From assembly GCA_016987375.1 (NCBI GenBank), contig PJRA01000475.1, positions 1 through 41,779 of the forward strand: a DNA stretch of 41,779 nt. Direction: 5' to 3'. Within the stretch, counting starts at the first letter, position 1; each line of letters starts with the position of its first letter. Shown here one piece after another: positions 1 through 10,500 of this stretch. The DNA comes from Brachionus koreanus (taxonomy: Eukaryota; Rotifera; Eurotatoria; Ploima; Brachionidae). Both the position numbers and the translations under genes were made by a program. The notes below the pieces were generated by a model that was not told the DNA's origin, searched no databases, and was given only the letters and a program-made list of their open reading frames with translations.

Positions 1-157
1 AATATTTCATAATCTTCATTTGAGTCGAAGTGTTCAAACAAATATCCGTAAGCTTGTTCTAGTTGGTAATAGCCGAAAGTGATTTTTTTTCTAATCATCT
101 CAACATCGAATTTTGGAAAGCCGTCTATTTCATAATTATGAATCTTTGTAAATGAAT
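1..157. repeat. Left arm of a 157-bp inverted repeat (partner 1025-1181)
   Basis: Positions 1-157 are the reverse complement of 1025-1181. The outer 60 bases match perfectly and I saw one substitution elsewhere. The arms may extend past the window edge. Both encode the same piece of transposase (around KIHNYEIDGFPKFD and EHFDSNEDYEI), so a segment of the element has been duplicated in inverted orientation with 867 bases between the arms. Confidence 0.9.
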
Positions 158-1030
158 TTTGACTATTTGACAACCTTAAATCTAAATATTTTTCTAAAAA
201 ATTTTTTAATTTAAGCTTTCTTTTCATAGCCTCGGCAATTTCTTTAACATCTCCTTTGTCGGATATTCTTTCACAGAAAAAAACGTTAATAAGGACTGAT
301 GCTATACGATAATCATCAGTAGTATGTGAAAGCATCGTGTGTTGTGTTTCTTTTTTAAAGCTTTAAACTGTTGCTTAAAAATTCCGTTAATCACTTCAAC
401 CACATAACGGCATTTAGTTACCAATCCAGTTTCATTGGCTTCACTCCATGTCAATTGCTTATTACCATCTTTAATGACTAAAAAAACAAATTAAATATTG
501 ATTTATTTAAAAAAAAAATATTCTTACAAGTTGGAATTTTGTAATTAAAACCGTAAATTGACCTTAATCTAGCTATACACTCTTTAAATCCGCGGTCAAA
601 AATTGCTAGGTCACCTCTATTTAGGAGTTATCTTAAATCCAAATCTTTTTCCATTACACTCTCCATTATTGAAGCATCATTATCATCGGCAGCATAATTC
701 CCATATACATCAATTATTTTGCCATTTGTTGCTGTAATTACGAAGGGTTTAACCAAAGCTCGCTTTTTGTAACCGCTATACAATTTTCGTTGAACCATAT
801 TGTTTGAACTTTTCTGGCAATAGCAATATACCATCAGCAATTATAGCAAATTGATTATCATTTAAATCGAATAACGATTTAACCATTTTAGTGTTTTGAC
901 CGAGCCATTCATCTCTTGAAAAACGTTTTGCTCCAAGATATTGAGGAACGAAATCTTTTAACATTGCATTACGAACTTGGGCGCATATGTTACTAACAGT
1001 TTGTCTAAACTCAATGTCAAATATATTCAT
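1..1030 (-). pseudogene. Broken DDE transposase (DDE_Tnp_4 / Harbinger-like type), running off the left edge
   Basis: Read leftwards from 1030, the minus strand gives consecutive parts of a DDE transposase. First comes a segment ending FAIIADG (first catalytic Asp). Next is a stretch with YCQKSSNN, QRKLYSGYKKR and LVKPFVITATNGK, then AIFDRGF (second Asp), and RYVVEVING (catalytic Glu) near 390-420. The order and motifs fit DDE_Tnp_4-type elements. The frame shifts around 835, a TAA interrupts it near 630, and an AT-rich gap at about 482-527 is either an intron or an insertion, so this copy is dead as read. It continues through the 1-157 repeat towards a C-terminal half outside the window. The N-terminal DNA-binding part is missing on the right. 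Confident about family, less about exact ends. Confidence 0.8.
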
Positions 1031-1181
1031 TTACAAAGATTCATAATTATGAAATAGACGGCTTTCCAAAATTCGATGTTGAGATGATTAGAAAAAAAAT
1101 CACTTTCGGCTAATACCAACTAGAACAAGCTTACGGATATTTGTTTGAACACTTCGACTCAAATGAAGATTATGAAATATT
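1025..1181. repeat. Right arm of the 157-bp inverted repeat
   Basis: Reverse complement of 1-157, with a sharp end at 1024/1025 where similarity stops. On the + strand it encodes the same transposase piece as the left arm does on the minus strand, but a single base change makes a TAA near 1111. Confidence 0.9.
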
Positions 1182-1572
1182 GTTATGCATTAATTTGACT
1201 AATGATGAAGATGCAAAAATTATATTTTGTAAGATGCAGTCGAGACACTCAAACCAACTGAGATATAAAAAATTCGTCAGATACAAACCGAATTCGACAA
1301 ACGTTGATGACATTACATGGGTCTGTAGTTGCAAGACCGGAAAAAGAACCCTCGGATGTTGTAGTCACGTTGCATCTGTCATATATTTTATGAGTTATGG
1401 AAGGTACAATCTATCAAAAATCCAAAGACCGGGTTTAAAAATAAAGAATTTTTTAATACCTATCACTAATGAATCAGATCAAGATGAAGTTTCAACTCCG
1501 AACGAATCAATGAAAAGTTCTTTATCGATTAATTCGGAAATAGAAAATAATTCTCAGTCAACAAAAAAATAG
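1031..1572 (+). pseudogene. Inverted C-terminal half of the same transposase, with SWIM-type zinc finger
   Basis: The + strand reads from KIHNYEIDGFPKFD through one TAA (near 1111), then stays open to a stop at 1570-1572. It carries a Cys/His cluster, CSCKTGKRTLGCCSH, followed by VASVIYFMSYGRY. This is the SWIM-like zinc-binding motif found at the C-terminus of these transposases. The tail is Ser/Asn-rich and low complexity. It is in opposite orientation to the catalytic part at 158-1030, so no single transcript could make an intact enzyme. No start codon of its own is evident. Confidence 0.75.
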
Positions 1573-2800
1573 TTTTTTTATAAATTTTTATTTTTCAAAA
1601 AAAATTTTTCCTCATAATTTTTAAACTCTTAATTTTTTTGAATAAAATTTGTTTAAATCTTAATGTTAATTTTTTAAATTAATTTATTTAACTTCCTGTC
1701 CTCAAAAATATATGACGCCATAAAAGTTATGTTTAGATTTTTCGAATAATTAATTTTCAGCATAAACGGAAGAAGTGTACAAATTTTCTAAACATAACTT
1801 TTATGGCATGGGCCTGGGCGTAAGCTCTGAAGGTTTCTGCATACCTCTTTTAAGTTTTTGATGATTTGGTCATCCCCTAAATTTTCTGAAAAACAATCAA
1901 TCAATAAGCAACATCAATATACCTGTGGAGCGAGTCTAGCTTTTGTCTCGCCACGGTAGCTGTTCTTAACGAATGAAAATTTTCTGTTTTTATTCAAAAA
2001 CATAAAAACTGATTCATATCATTTTTAGGGTGGATTAGTTACTACTTTATTTAAGTTTTATAAAGAATATACAGATTGTTGAACCCAGACGGCTATGAAT
2101 ACTCTCACATAACAGTAATTTAAAATTAATATTATTTGAAATTTTTCAGTCAGAAGACTCATGTCATTATTACTTTTTGAATTTTGTTGAGTTTGTCATT
2201 GTGGAGTCTGAAAAATGTTGTGAATCCGTAAAATATAATGAAATAAAATAGATAGGGGAAAATAAACCCTAAAAACCTATCGACATTATTTTGTCAATTA
2301 TCAGATATTTGGCAGTTTAGTTGACAATAGCAAAAACCATAAAAATGATTAAACTTAACCTTGGTCATAGTCTAACTAAAAGCATCCTAATTCAGGCTTA
2401 TTTACTCAATATAATTAATTCTGCAAGTTTTTTTTCGTTTACTACTTTTTTCTCATTTTTATATCTTCGAAAAGAAAGATTTTTGTTACATTCGATGTCA
2501 TTTTACGTTATTACAAATATTTGCTTACCACAAAAAACTTCTCGATATTCAACAAGAAACGTGAAACTTAACCGAACACTCTTGAAAATATACATGCATT
2601 AAAAAAAAGAAATACAAGTCAGGATATGAAGTAAAAACCCAGCTCTAAAAATCAAATCAAGAGAAATACGTAAAAATTTAAAAAGAGAAAACAGCAGGCA
2701 AAAAGAAAAAAAGAGCAAAACCAACAAAAAAAAAACAGAATTCTAAGCAAAACAATTGAAAATTTTTCAAAAATCCAAACCTAAATTATTTTCTTTAATA
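1573..2800. other. Gene-free AT-rich spacer
   Basis: No coding region with recognisable composition or motif was seen. The one open stretch (2321-2602) lacks any family motif and is rich in AT homopolymers. The segment at about 1800-1970 is less AT-rich than its surroundings and may be a repeat fragment, but I cannot name it. The 20-bp inverted repeat at 1717-1807 is listed separately. Confidence 0.6.
1717..1807. repeat. Perfect 20-bp inverted repeat, possible small foldback element
   Basis: GCCATAAAAGTTATGTTTAG at 1717-1736 is exactly reverse-complementary to 1788-1807, leaving a 51-base loop. The arms are longer and better matched than chance AT pairing would give. It could be the ends of a tiny MITE or a hairpin. 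No target-site duplication could be confirmed. Confidence 0.6.
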
Positions 2801-2817
2801 TTAAGGGTTAGGGTTAG
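2801..2817 (+). repeat. Short interstitial telomere-like tract (TTAGGG type)
   Basis: The sequence TTAAGGGTTAGGGTTAG contains two GGGTTA units. It is far too short for a telomere and is probably an internal relic. It matches the common animal repeat. Confidence 0.6.
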
Positions 2818-2899
2818 TGATGAACTGGTGAGCTTCATTCTTCTGAATTTTTGAATTATTTGCCTCCTAGTTCGAAATTGAGAAAAGAAAACTTGAATA

Positions 2900-3400
2900 A
2901 TAATGAATAAAAAAAAAAAAAAAAAAAAAAAATAAAAACATAATTAACATTATTTACAGAATTTATTTAGAACTGTTTCAAAAACTTGTCTTAAATTTCT
3001 CTTTACCTCCTTACTTTATTGTATTTTATTTAATTTTCTTTTTTTTTTTAACATCGCCTTAAAGGCGTTCATTGAAATAAATAAATAAAATTGTTCATTT
3101 TTGATGATTGAAAGTGTCATTAAGAATTATGAATCTCTTATTATTATTTTATCTAAAAATAAAACATAAAAATTTGAAACCAACACAAATCTAATGAATT
3201 TGAAACTCTTGAAGAAGAATTATTGATTTTACAAACTAATTGAGAAATTTTTTTTCCAGTGCTCAACGGCTTATTATTCCGATTCTACTAGTTAAATTAA
3301 AGCATGTTAAATAAAACAAGACGAAAAGTAATTTTAAGATAACAATTTAAGGCAGAGAAAAGATGTTCAAATGAGTGATTCATCAAAAAGCGAAATTTAA
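2900..3400. other. Gene-free spacer with a long poly-A tract and a LINE-like 3' tail
   Basis: A long run of A lies at about 2909-2931. At 3053-3065 there is a small palindrome (CGCCTT/AAGGCG), followed directly by ATTGAAATAAATAAATAAA. A hairpin followed by ATTGAAATAAATAAA is typical of Jockey/CR1-like LINE 3' ends in invertebrates. Coding sequence upstream of the tail is not recognisable. The rest is featureless AT-rich sequence. Confidence 0.45.
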
Positions 3401-3411
3401 GAATTTTTTTT

Positions 3412-3449
3412 GGGGTTAGGGTTAGGTCACCCTAAACCCTTAACCCTAA
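3412..3449. repeat. Head-to-head interstitial telomere-like tract
   Basis: GGGGTTAGGGTTAGG is followed within a few bases by CCCTAAACCCTTAACCCTAA. The G-rich and C-rich orientations therefore meet nose to nose. This is the pattern expected from end-to-end telomere joining, or from a small inverted insertion made during break repair. Only about two units remain on each side. Confidence 0.65.
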
Positions 3450-4019
3450 GAATTGATTACCAATTTTCGGATAGAAGAAACAAATTTCATTTGAAAAAGT
3501 TGGAAAATCAAAAAAAAGAATTGATAATTTTTCAAGTAAATCAATTATTTAAACTGAAATATAAATCTGCATTAAACTTTATAATAACTAAGTACAAAGA
3601 TCCGATTATTTTTTAAAAAGTAAAAATATTTTAAAATGAAATAAACTTATATTAGTTAGTTTAAGAAATTTAGGGTTTATTATTACTTATTCAAAAACTT
3701 AAAATTGACAATCACAATTTTTATTGCCTTATTTTTTAAAAACTAAAAATTTAGATCGCATTTGAGACCGACCATATTTGCTCGCCGTATTTGTGGCAGC
3801 CCGTATGTAATTGGCGATATTTTTTAACGATCTGAATCCTAAATCCTAATTTCTTTTTAAACAAATACATGTTTTCCATTTTCTAAAATATTTGTCTTCA
3901 TTTTTTTTTTTTTCTTTATTCAGTACTTGTGGAGCATAGGGTCATTACTTTTGATTTCCACTCAAGTAGATTTTTACCTTGAGTTTTTTTCGTTTCTCTT
4001 GATTTCTTTATAACTTGAA

Positions 4020-4132
4020 ATGACTAAGACGGTCGGGTAGTTAACCCAACGAGTTTGCAGCCGGACTGGATGAGGATTCGAACCGACTTCCTGATTGGAT
4101 GTCGGGTGTTCTAACCACTACACCACAGGACC
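4020..4132 (-). repeat. tRNA-derived SINE-like repeat (not a functional tRNA)
   Basis: On the minus strand the sequence starts GGTCCTGTGGTGTAGTGG. It has a good polymerase III A box (TGGTGTAGTGG, 4115-4125) and a perfect B box (GGTTCGAATCC, 4074-4084). The T stem does not pair and no matching acceptor 3' strand follows, so this is not a working tRNA. A 3' body of unrelated sequence continues to about 4020. Together these are the marks of a tRNA-headed SINE; the left boundary is uncertain. Confidence 0.6.
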
Positions 4133-4511
4133 AATTTTTGTCCTCATTAGTATTTAAAGAAATAAAGGATTTATAAAAGATATTAAAATTTGTTTCCAAA
4201 AAAATTAAAAAATTAAAATTCTCTAAGATTTGTGTTTTCGACGTTCAATTTTTAAATTTGATTATATCAAGAGTGAAAATTAAATTATAATAATAAAAAT
4301 TAATAATTTAATTATAATAATAAAAAATATTGGAATTATCCATAGAAACAATAAATTCAATATCTTAAAAAATTATATTAAAACAAAAAAACTCAAATAA
4401 AAGAAACCATAGTAACTAAAATTCAAAAACATTCTATTATATTCGAGAAATAAGATTAAATAAAAGTTTTAAAAAATAAAAATTAGAATCCTAAAAATCA
4501 AAAAAGGCATA
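4133..4511. other. Presumed 5' flank of the giant gene
   Basis: Extremely AT-rich sequence with no coding signal. It lies directly upstream of the first ATG of the giant gene and should contain its promoter and 5' untranslated region, but I see no clear TATA or initiator motif that stands out from the base composition. Confidence 0.35.
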
Positions 4512-7500
4512 ATGATTGAGTTAAAAAAATCATCAATTTTGATAATGAACGACAAAAATCTAAAAAAAATAAAGAACAATCAAATTCAATTTAATAACGA
4601 ATTAAAAGAAATTTATTTTAGTAATAATTTAATCGAAGAATTACCAAAAGATATTTTTTATAATTTGACTGAATTAGAAATAATATCTTTTGAGGGAAAT
4701 GAGATCCAAAAAATAGAGAAAAATCAATTTCAATTTAATAATAAATTAAAAGAAATTTATTTCAGCAATAATTTAATCGAAGAATTACCAGAAAATATTT
4801 TTGAACAATTGACAGAATTAGAATTAATATCTTTTGGTGGAAATATGATTAAAAAAATTGAGGAAAATCAATTCCAATTTAATACCAAATTAAAAAAAAT
4901 TTATTTTAATAATAATTTAATCGAGGATTTACCAAAAGATATTTTCAAACATTTGACAGAATTAGAATTAATATCTTTTAGTGGAAATTATATAAAAAAA
5001 TTATTTGTGTCTCATTTCAAGAATTCAAAAAAATTAAAAACATTAGATTTTAGTCAAAATTTTTTGTCTAAAATTCCAAATGATATTTTCCATGGATTAT
5101 TAATTGAAAATATTAATTTTTCAAAAAATCGTATTAAAACTCTTCCCAGGTCATTCTTTATTTCTTCTTTTCGTGATCTTAATTTATCTGATAACAGAAT
5201 TTCATTTTTCGAAAGAGATGTCTTTTTAATTACTACAAAAATTAAAAATTTGGATTTTTCTGGTAACTATTTTAAGATTTCTAAATTTTTTTCTCTTTTG
5301 TTTGATTTCAAAGATCCTGAAATTAAAATAATTTACAATTTTAATTTTTTCCCTTCAGATTTTTTTAATATTTTTCATTCTTTCGATAAAATAGATGAAT
5401 TTCTCTCTGATAAACAAAAATTTTACCGAGAAAATTTTTCTTTTTATTCTTTGTGCTCTAATTTAACTGAAGTTCTGTCAAGTTTTGGGATTCAGGAATT
5501 TTCTGGGAAAAAGTACTTTATACGAAATTTTAAATATGATTTTCATTTTATAATATTTCTACTGCATAAAAATTCAACCAATTTTAATAAGGAAAATAGA
5601 GACCAAAATAATATCATGAGTTTAGTGAGCGATTTCATATCATTAAAATATAGTGTCCTTGACTTGATCATTATGTTTAATTCATTCTCAACTTATTTTA
5701 TTTTGGACTTAAAAAATTATATTGATGACTGGATCAACCGTAATTCTGAAATGTTTAATTTTGATTTTAAACTTTTGAATAGCAAATCTTTTTATTTTTT
5801 AATGGAAAGAGGTGATATTAAACTATTTGACACTTTAATGATGAATAGTGAATTTTTTGTTAATCGAAACCGGAAAAAATTTATTTCAGAAATTGAATTC
5901 AAAAATTTCTCGGAAATATTAAGCAACTCAAATGAAGCTTTTTTAATTCGATATTTTAAAATAGGAAGGGAATATTTGGATAATTTAGAAAAAGAAAAGA
6001 AAAAAAGCGAAACAAACTTTTTTGTTGAAAAAATAAAAGAAATGATTCAAATTTATTTTCAAAAGAAGTGGTTTAATTTAATTATTATCTTAATAGAAAA
6101 AAAATTCTTTTTTGATTTTTTATTTCTACATGAAGAAGACTGCGGGTAACTAAAATTTTTATTTTTTGAATTTTTTTTAGGCGTTTAATTTAATTGTATA
6201 GTTTCTAGTTTGGACTTTAGGGATTAAAGCCAAGAAATAAATAAAACAATTCAATTTAGTTAAAAGTTTATTTAACGGAATCCAACCTTAATACCAAAAG
6301 CTAGTGGTTAAGTGTAAGCGTGCTCTAACTGCATTAATAACTTAACTCAAATTAATTAAGGTCTAGAGAGAAAGATTAAGAAATGACAAAACTCGAGTCT
6401 TTACAAAATTATAAATATTTTTCTTTTATAATTCAAAATTTAAATTTATTTTAAAATGCTTAAAAAAAGTAACTTAAAAAAGTAACGATTTTTAAAAAGT
6501 TTTTTATTAAAAAAAAAAAAACTTACTTAATACAGTCAACCCTCGAAAATCTGTCCCATTTGGTTCGAAAATTTGATTTCCGAATAATGAAAATGTCAGA
6601 TACTTGAAAGTCCGGAATTGAGAGAAAATTAAAAAATGTCGCGGGTATGCTTCACACAGCTTTTGCTTCATATGTAAAAGAAAGACTTGCTCGAAACCGA
6701 TGACAGTATTATCAGTTGAAGTAATAATTGATATCTATATGAAGCGGGATATTTTAATAAATAGAGTAACCAGGTCGTGCAGTGATCATCTAACCGAAAG
6801 CTATAATGTTAAAGACGAATTCATCGATAAAATACCGGTCGTTAGTGAAACAATTAGTCTTACAAACGAAAAAGTTCAAGAACTAATCGTAGGCTTTAAA
6901 GAACGTGAACAAAAAAGGTCGAGTTTATTTGAAAAATTCGGTGATTTTTCAACGTTAAACGAAGATCTTTGTTATAAAATAACCGGTTTCACTAGAGAAG
7001 AAGTTTCTTTTATTTTTCATAGTTTGAAATTATTAATTATATCAGAAAATCGTTAAAAATTGCAAGCGATCGCAATTTACTTATTTTGGCTAAAAACAAG
7101 TCTTAATCAAAACATGATCCCGCGACTTATATTTAACACTGTTTTCATCGTATTTTGATCTTGCTCGGTTTGGTCTTTTGTTGCAAAATTACACTCGTCT
7201 TGATCAATAGATTCATTTGTATAATCTTCTATATTTGCTGATGTTGTAGGTTGTACATTTTCGTAAATATAATAATTGTTCTCATCTTGAATAACCGACG
7301 ATGAGTTGTTTTCTTCTGAATTCGACGTTTCATTTACATTGTTTTGGGCCCGTCTTTTGTAAAAAAGCATAAAATGCTTCTTACACATTATATCACCGAC
7401 AGCAATTTTTTGATTGAAATAAACTGTCAAATTATCTGCCAGCTCGAGAGTTTTTATTTCTTTGAGATTATTTATCCCAATAATATCTCCTCTTCTTTTA

Positions 7501-10500
7501 CATCCTTCGGGAATAAAACAGAAGCGTTCCCTGAGATTCTCAAGCATGTTTCGAATTTTAAAATTTATATTTCAATTTAGAATTGATAAGTTTATCGAAT
7601 ATTTTTAAAAATTTTGTTTCAAATTTTTATTTCAATAGTTTATAATTTTATGCTTTCGCATAATAAATTGGACATTCCAAAATATTTTAAAATATAAAAA
7701 GAAAACTATCCTCGGAAAAAGCTAGGAAAAAATGCTTTAAAATGACACCCCTTTTTTATTTTTTTTATTTGTCTTCATTTTTAAAATTTTAGGCCAAGTT
7801 TCAATGGAGATCCGGCGACGTCCTTTACGATTCTATATGGACAAATTTGCATCAATTTTTGGTCTTTAGAAAACGATTTTGATTTTAAAACAACCGAAGA
7901 AAATGAAATTTTTAAAAATGACCAAGCACTTTTTAAATTTACTCTTGAAGTTTTTTATACACAACGAAATAGTTTTTCACCTTTGGAACAGCTTATTTCT
8001 AACTTTATTGCGAAAAAAACAGCTGCGTTTTACAGTAAGTTATTTTTATATTTAACATTGAGATCATTCTAGGAGGGCAATGTGAAAACTTAGTACATTT
8101 ATTACAACATAAAAAAATTTAAATCGAAAAATAGTTAAAACACATTTAATATTTAATTTTATAAAATAAAAACACTTGTACAATTTGTACAAATTTTGTA
8201 CACTCTAAAATTTCTTTTAAAATTTGAATCAAATATTTATTGATCAATTTACTAATTAAAATCAATAAAAAAAATTAATAGTCGAGTTTTTATCTTTAAG
8301 TAGACATATTGTACCATATATCCTTGTTGGATTATTTTTTTAATTAAAACTTGATAAATTCTGGGTAAACCAAGTGAATTTTTTTTATTTTAAATAATCT
8401 AACTTAACAAATGTTCTGATAAAAAATCAATTCGATTCATTTATTGCAGAATTTCTAAAGACATTTTTTTTATTTTTATATTTTTTAAATATTAATGAAT
8501 TGTACATGAAATTGTGAAAAATATGTTACAACATAAAATTTTAAAAATTCACATTGCCTCAATTAGCAAAAAATAAAATTAACAAAATTAAAGACCAAAA
8601 TTAAGTTCTGTAAATGAACCTTTAGGAAAAAAGTTACTAGCTTTTTTGGCACAAATTTATGTTAGATATTTTTATTTTTAATCAAATTTCTTTTTTCTTT
8701 GATTATTTTTTTTTACAATTAAGATCAAAAATAAGAAAATTTATTACAAGACCGAATTTAAAATTTTTATGTTTCAGAAAAATCCTCAAAATTAGTTTGA
8801 ATATTTGGGATTTACACTAATATATTTTACTAACTTGGCTTAAGACAAAAATTGACTTTACTTCAAAAATTAATTTCTTATTTTTTGAATAAATTTGAAT
8901 TGAGGTTATTAGCAGAAAAAAATTAAAATCTAATTTATTTTTTCAAGTCTAAAGTTTTTTAAAGGTGAAAGTATTTGAGTTTGAGTTTTAAACGTTTTAT
9001 TGAAAAGAATAATTATTGATTTGAGAATTAAATTTAATTGTACAATAATTATTATGAAATGGGAAATAGTAGTGCTGTACATGCAGTCATTTCTGTTGTA
9101 TTTAGATTGATGATTCGTTACATGGATTTTACCAGATTTTACGTAAAATTACGCTAAGTTTTGTAAATATTTGTAAAACCAAAAAAGTTTGAATAAATGC
9201 AATTTTTTACAAATACCATTAAATTTTCAATATTTTTCATTTTTGCTTTTGAAAAGATTCACTAATTATTATTTTAAAATTTTTTTTATTTTACGTAAAA
9301 TTCAAATTTAAAATAGGTAAAAATAGGTCGGTTGATTTAGATATTACTCAACTCTCAGACGATCTATTTAAGAGTGTAACCACTCTATTTAGAAAGAAAA
9401 CATGTTTAGCAGCCACAGGTAATGCAAAATTATTTCTAAACTATGCAGGAAAGTATTTTTCTTTGAACTTACATGCTATTACATTTTAATATCGAATGCT
9501 TATGTAAAATGATGGGGTCTCATCTGTTTTGTGACCAAATAAAGAAGTATAATAAAAAAAGTGACCAAGAAAAATTTTTTTAGTATCGAGATCAGTACTT
9601 TTTTTGAAGGAATTCGTTTTTCTTTCGTTTACTCTTATTTAAATTTTTTTTTAAATCAAAAACAGAAGAGTTTATGGTAGACGCCAATATTTATTTCTAT
9701 CACTTATTCAGTTATTGAGAGTGCTAATTTTCTAAAAATAAATTTTAATTAAATTTTTTTATTTTTTTGAAAAATATTAAAAAATTATAAATAATTTAAT
9801 TTCATTCTATAAATTATTTGCAATAGTTTAAATTAACTAATAAATTTAATTTGACCTTCTCTAGCCCATATACTAATTTAATCTTTTTTCACTTAGTTTT
9901 GTTAGTCCTATTTTCGCCAATATCATCTTCTAAGCTGTACCTCTCAAAGTCGATGAGATTTCTAGTTTTCTGAAAATTTTATTTTTTATTAAAATTAATT
10001 TTTATCAAAAGGAATAGAAAACTTAAATTCAACCAAAAAATTGTTAAAGGATTATTATGACCAAATGGAAATTATTGCTAATTCAAAATATACTGGCATC
10101 AAAATTTTAACCAAATCAGCAAACAATTTCTATACGTTTTTTATTCAAACACTATTTGCTACAATAGAAAAGGGAGCTTTCAATTACAAGGAATTAACAC
10201 AGATAATAATCGTGTTCAAGATTTTAAATGAAAACATTCAAAAAATAAACAATTTTGACCTGTGGTCTAAAAAAAATCTATTCAAAGATCAATTAGACAT
10301 GCTAAATCGCTTTGCTCCAAATATTGAATTTTGTCATACCAATTTAAAATATTTATCCGATTCATTAGCAGATTCATTGATATCAAGCTCTAAAAAAGAA
10401 ATATTGGAAAAGTATTTATTTTCTAAATTGGTTCTTGTCCTACAGAATAAAGTGACAAAAGAATATTTTGAAAAAATTAAACTAAAAATAAATGAAACAA

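Larger units (their letters stand above)
6146..7792 (+). other. Intron 1 of the giant gene
   Basis: The donor is GTAACT after TGCGG and the acceptor is TTTTAG before GCCAAG. The two bases left at the donor side plus one base after the acceptor rebuild a Gly codon. The intron carries broken transposase pieces on both strands (6531-7547). Confidence 0.7.

Noticed and set aside
2321..2602. Open frame of 93 codons on the + strand
   Set aside because: Starts at a non-ATG codon, has low-complexity Phe/Lys/Leu composition and no motif; consistent with chance in AT-rich DNA.
3410..3616. Open frame of 68 codons over the telomere-like tract
   Set aside because: Its first residues are encoded by GGGTTAGGG/CCCTAA repeats and the rest is Lys/Phe-rich filler; no gene evidence.
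4036..4132. Functional tRNA gene on the minus strand
   Set aside because: A and B boxes are good, but the T stem does not pair and the acceptor stem has no partner; better explained as a tRNA-derived SINE head.
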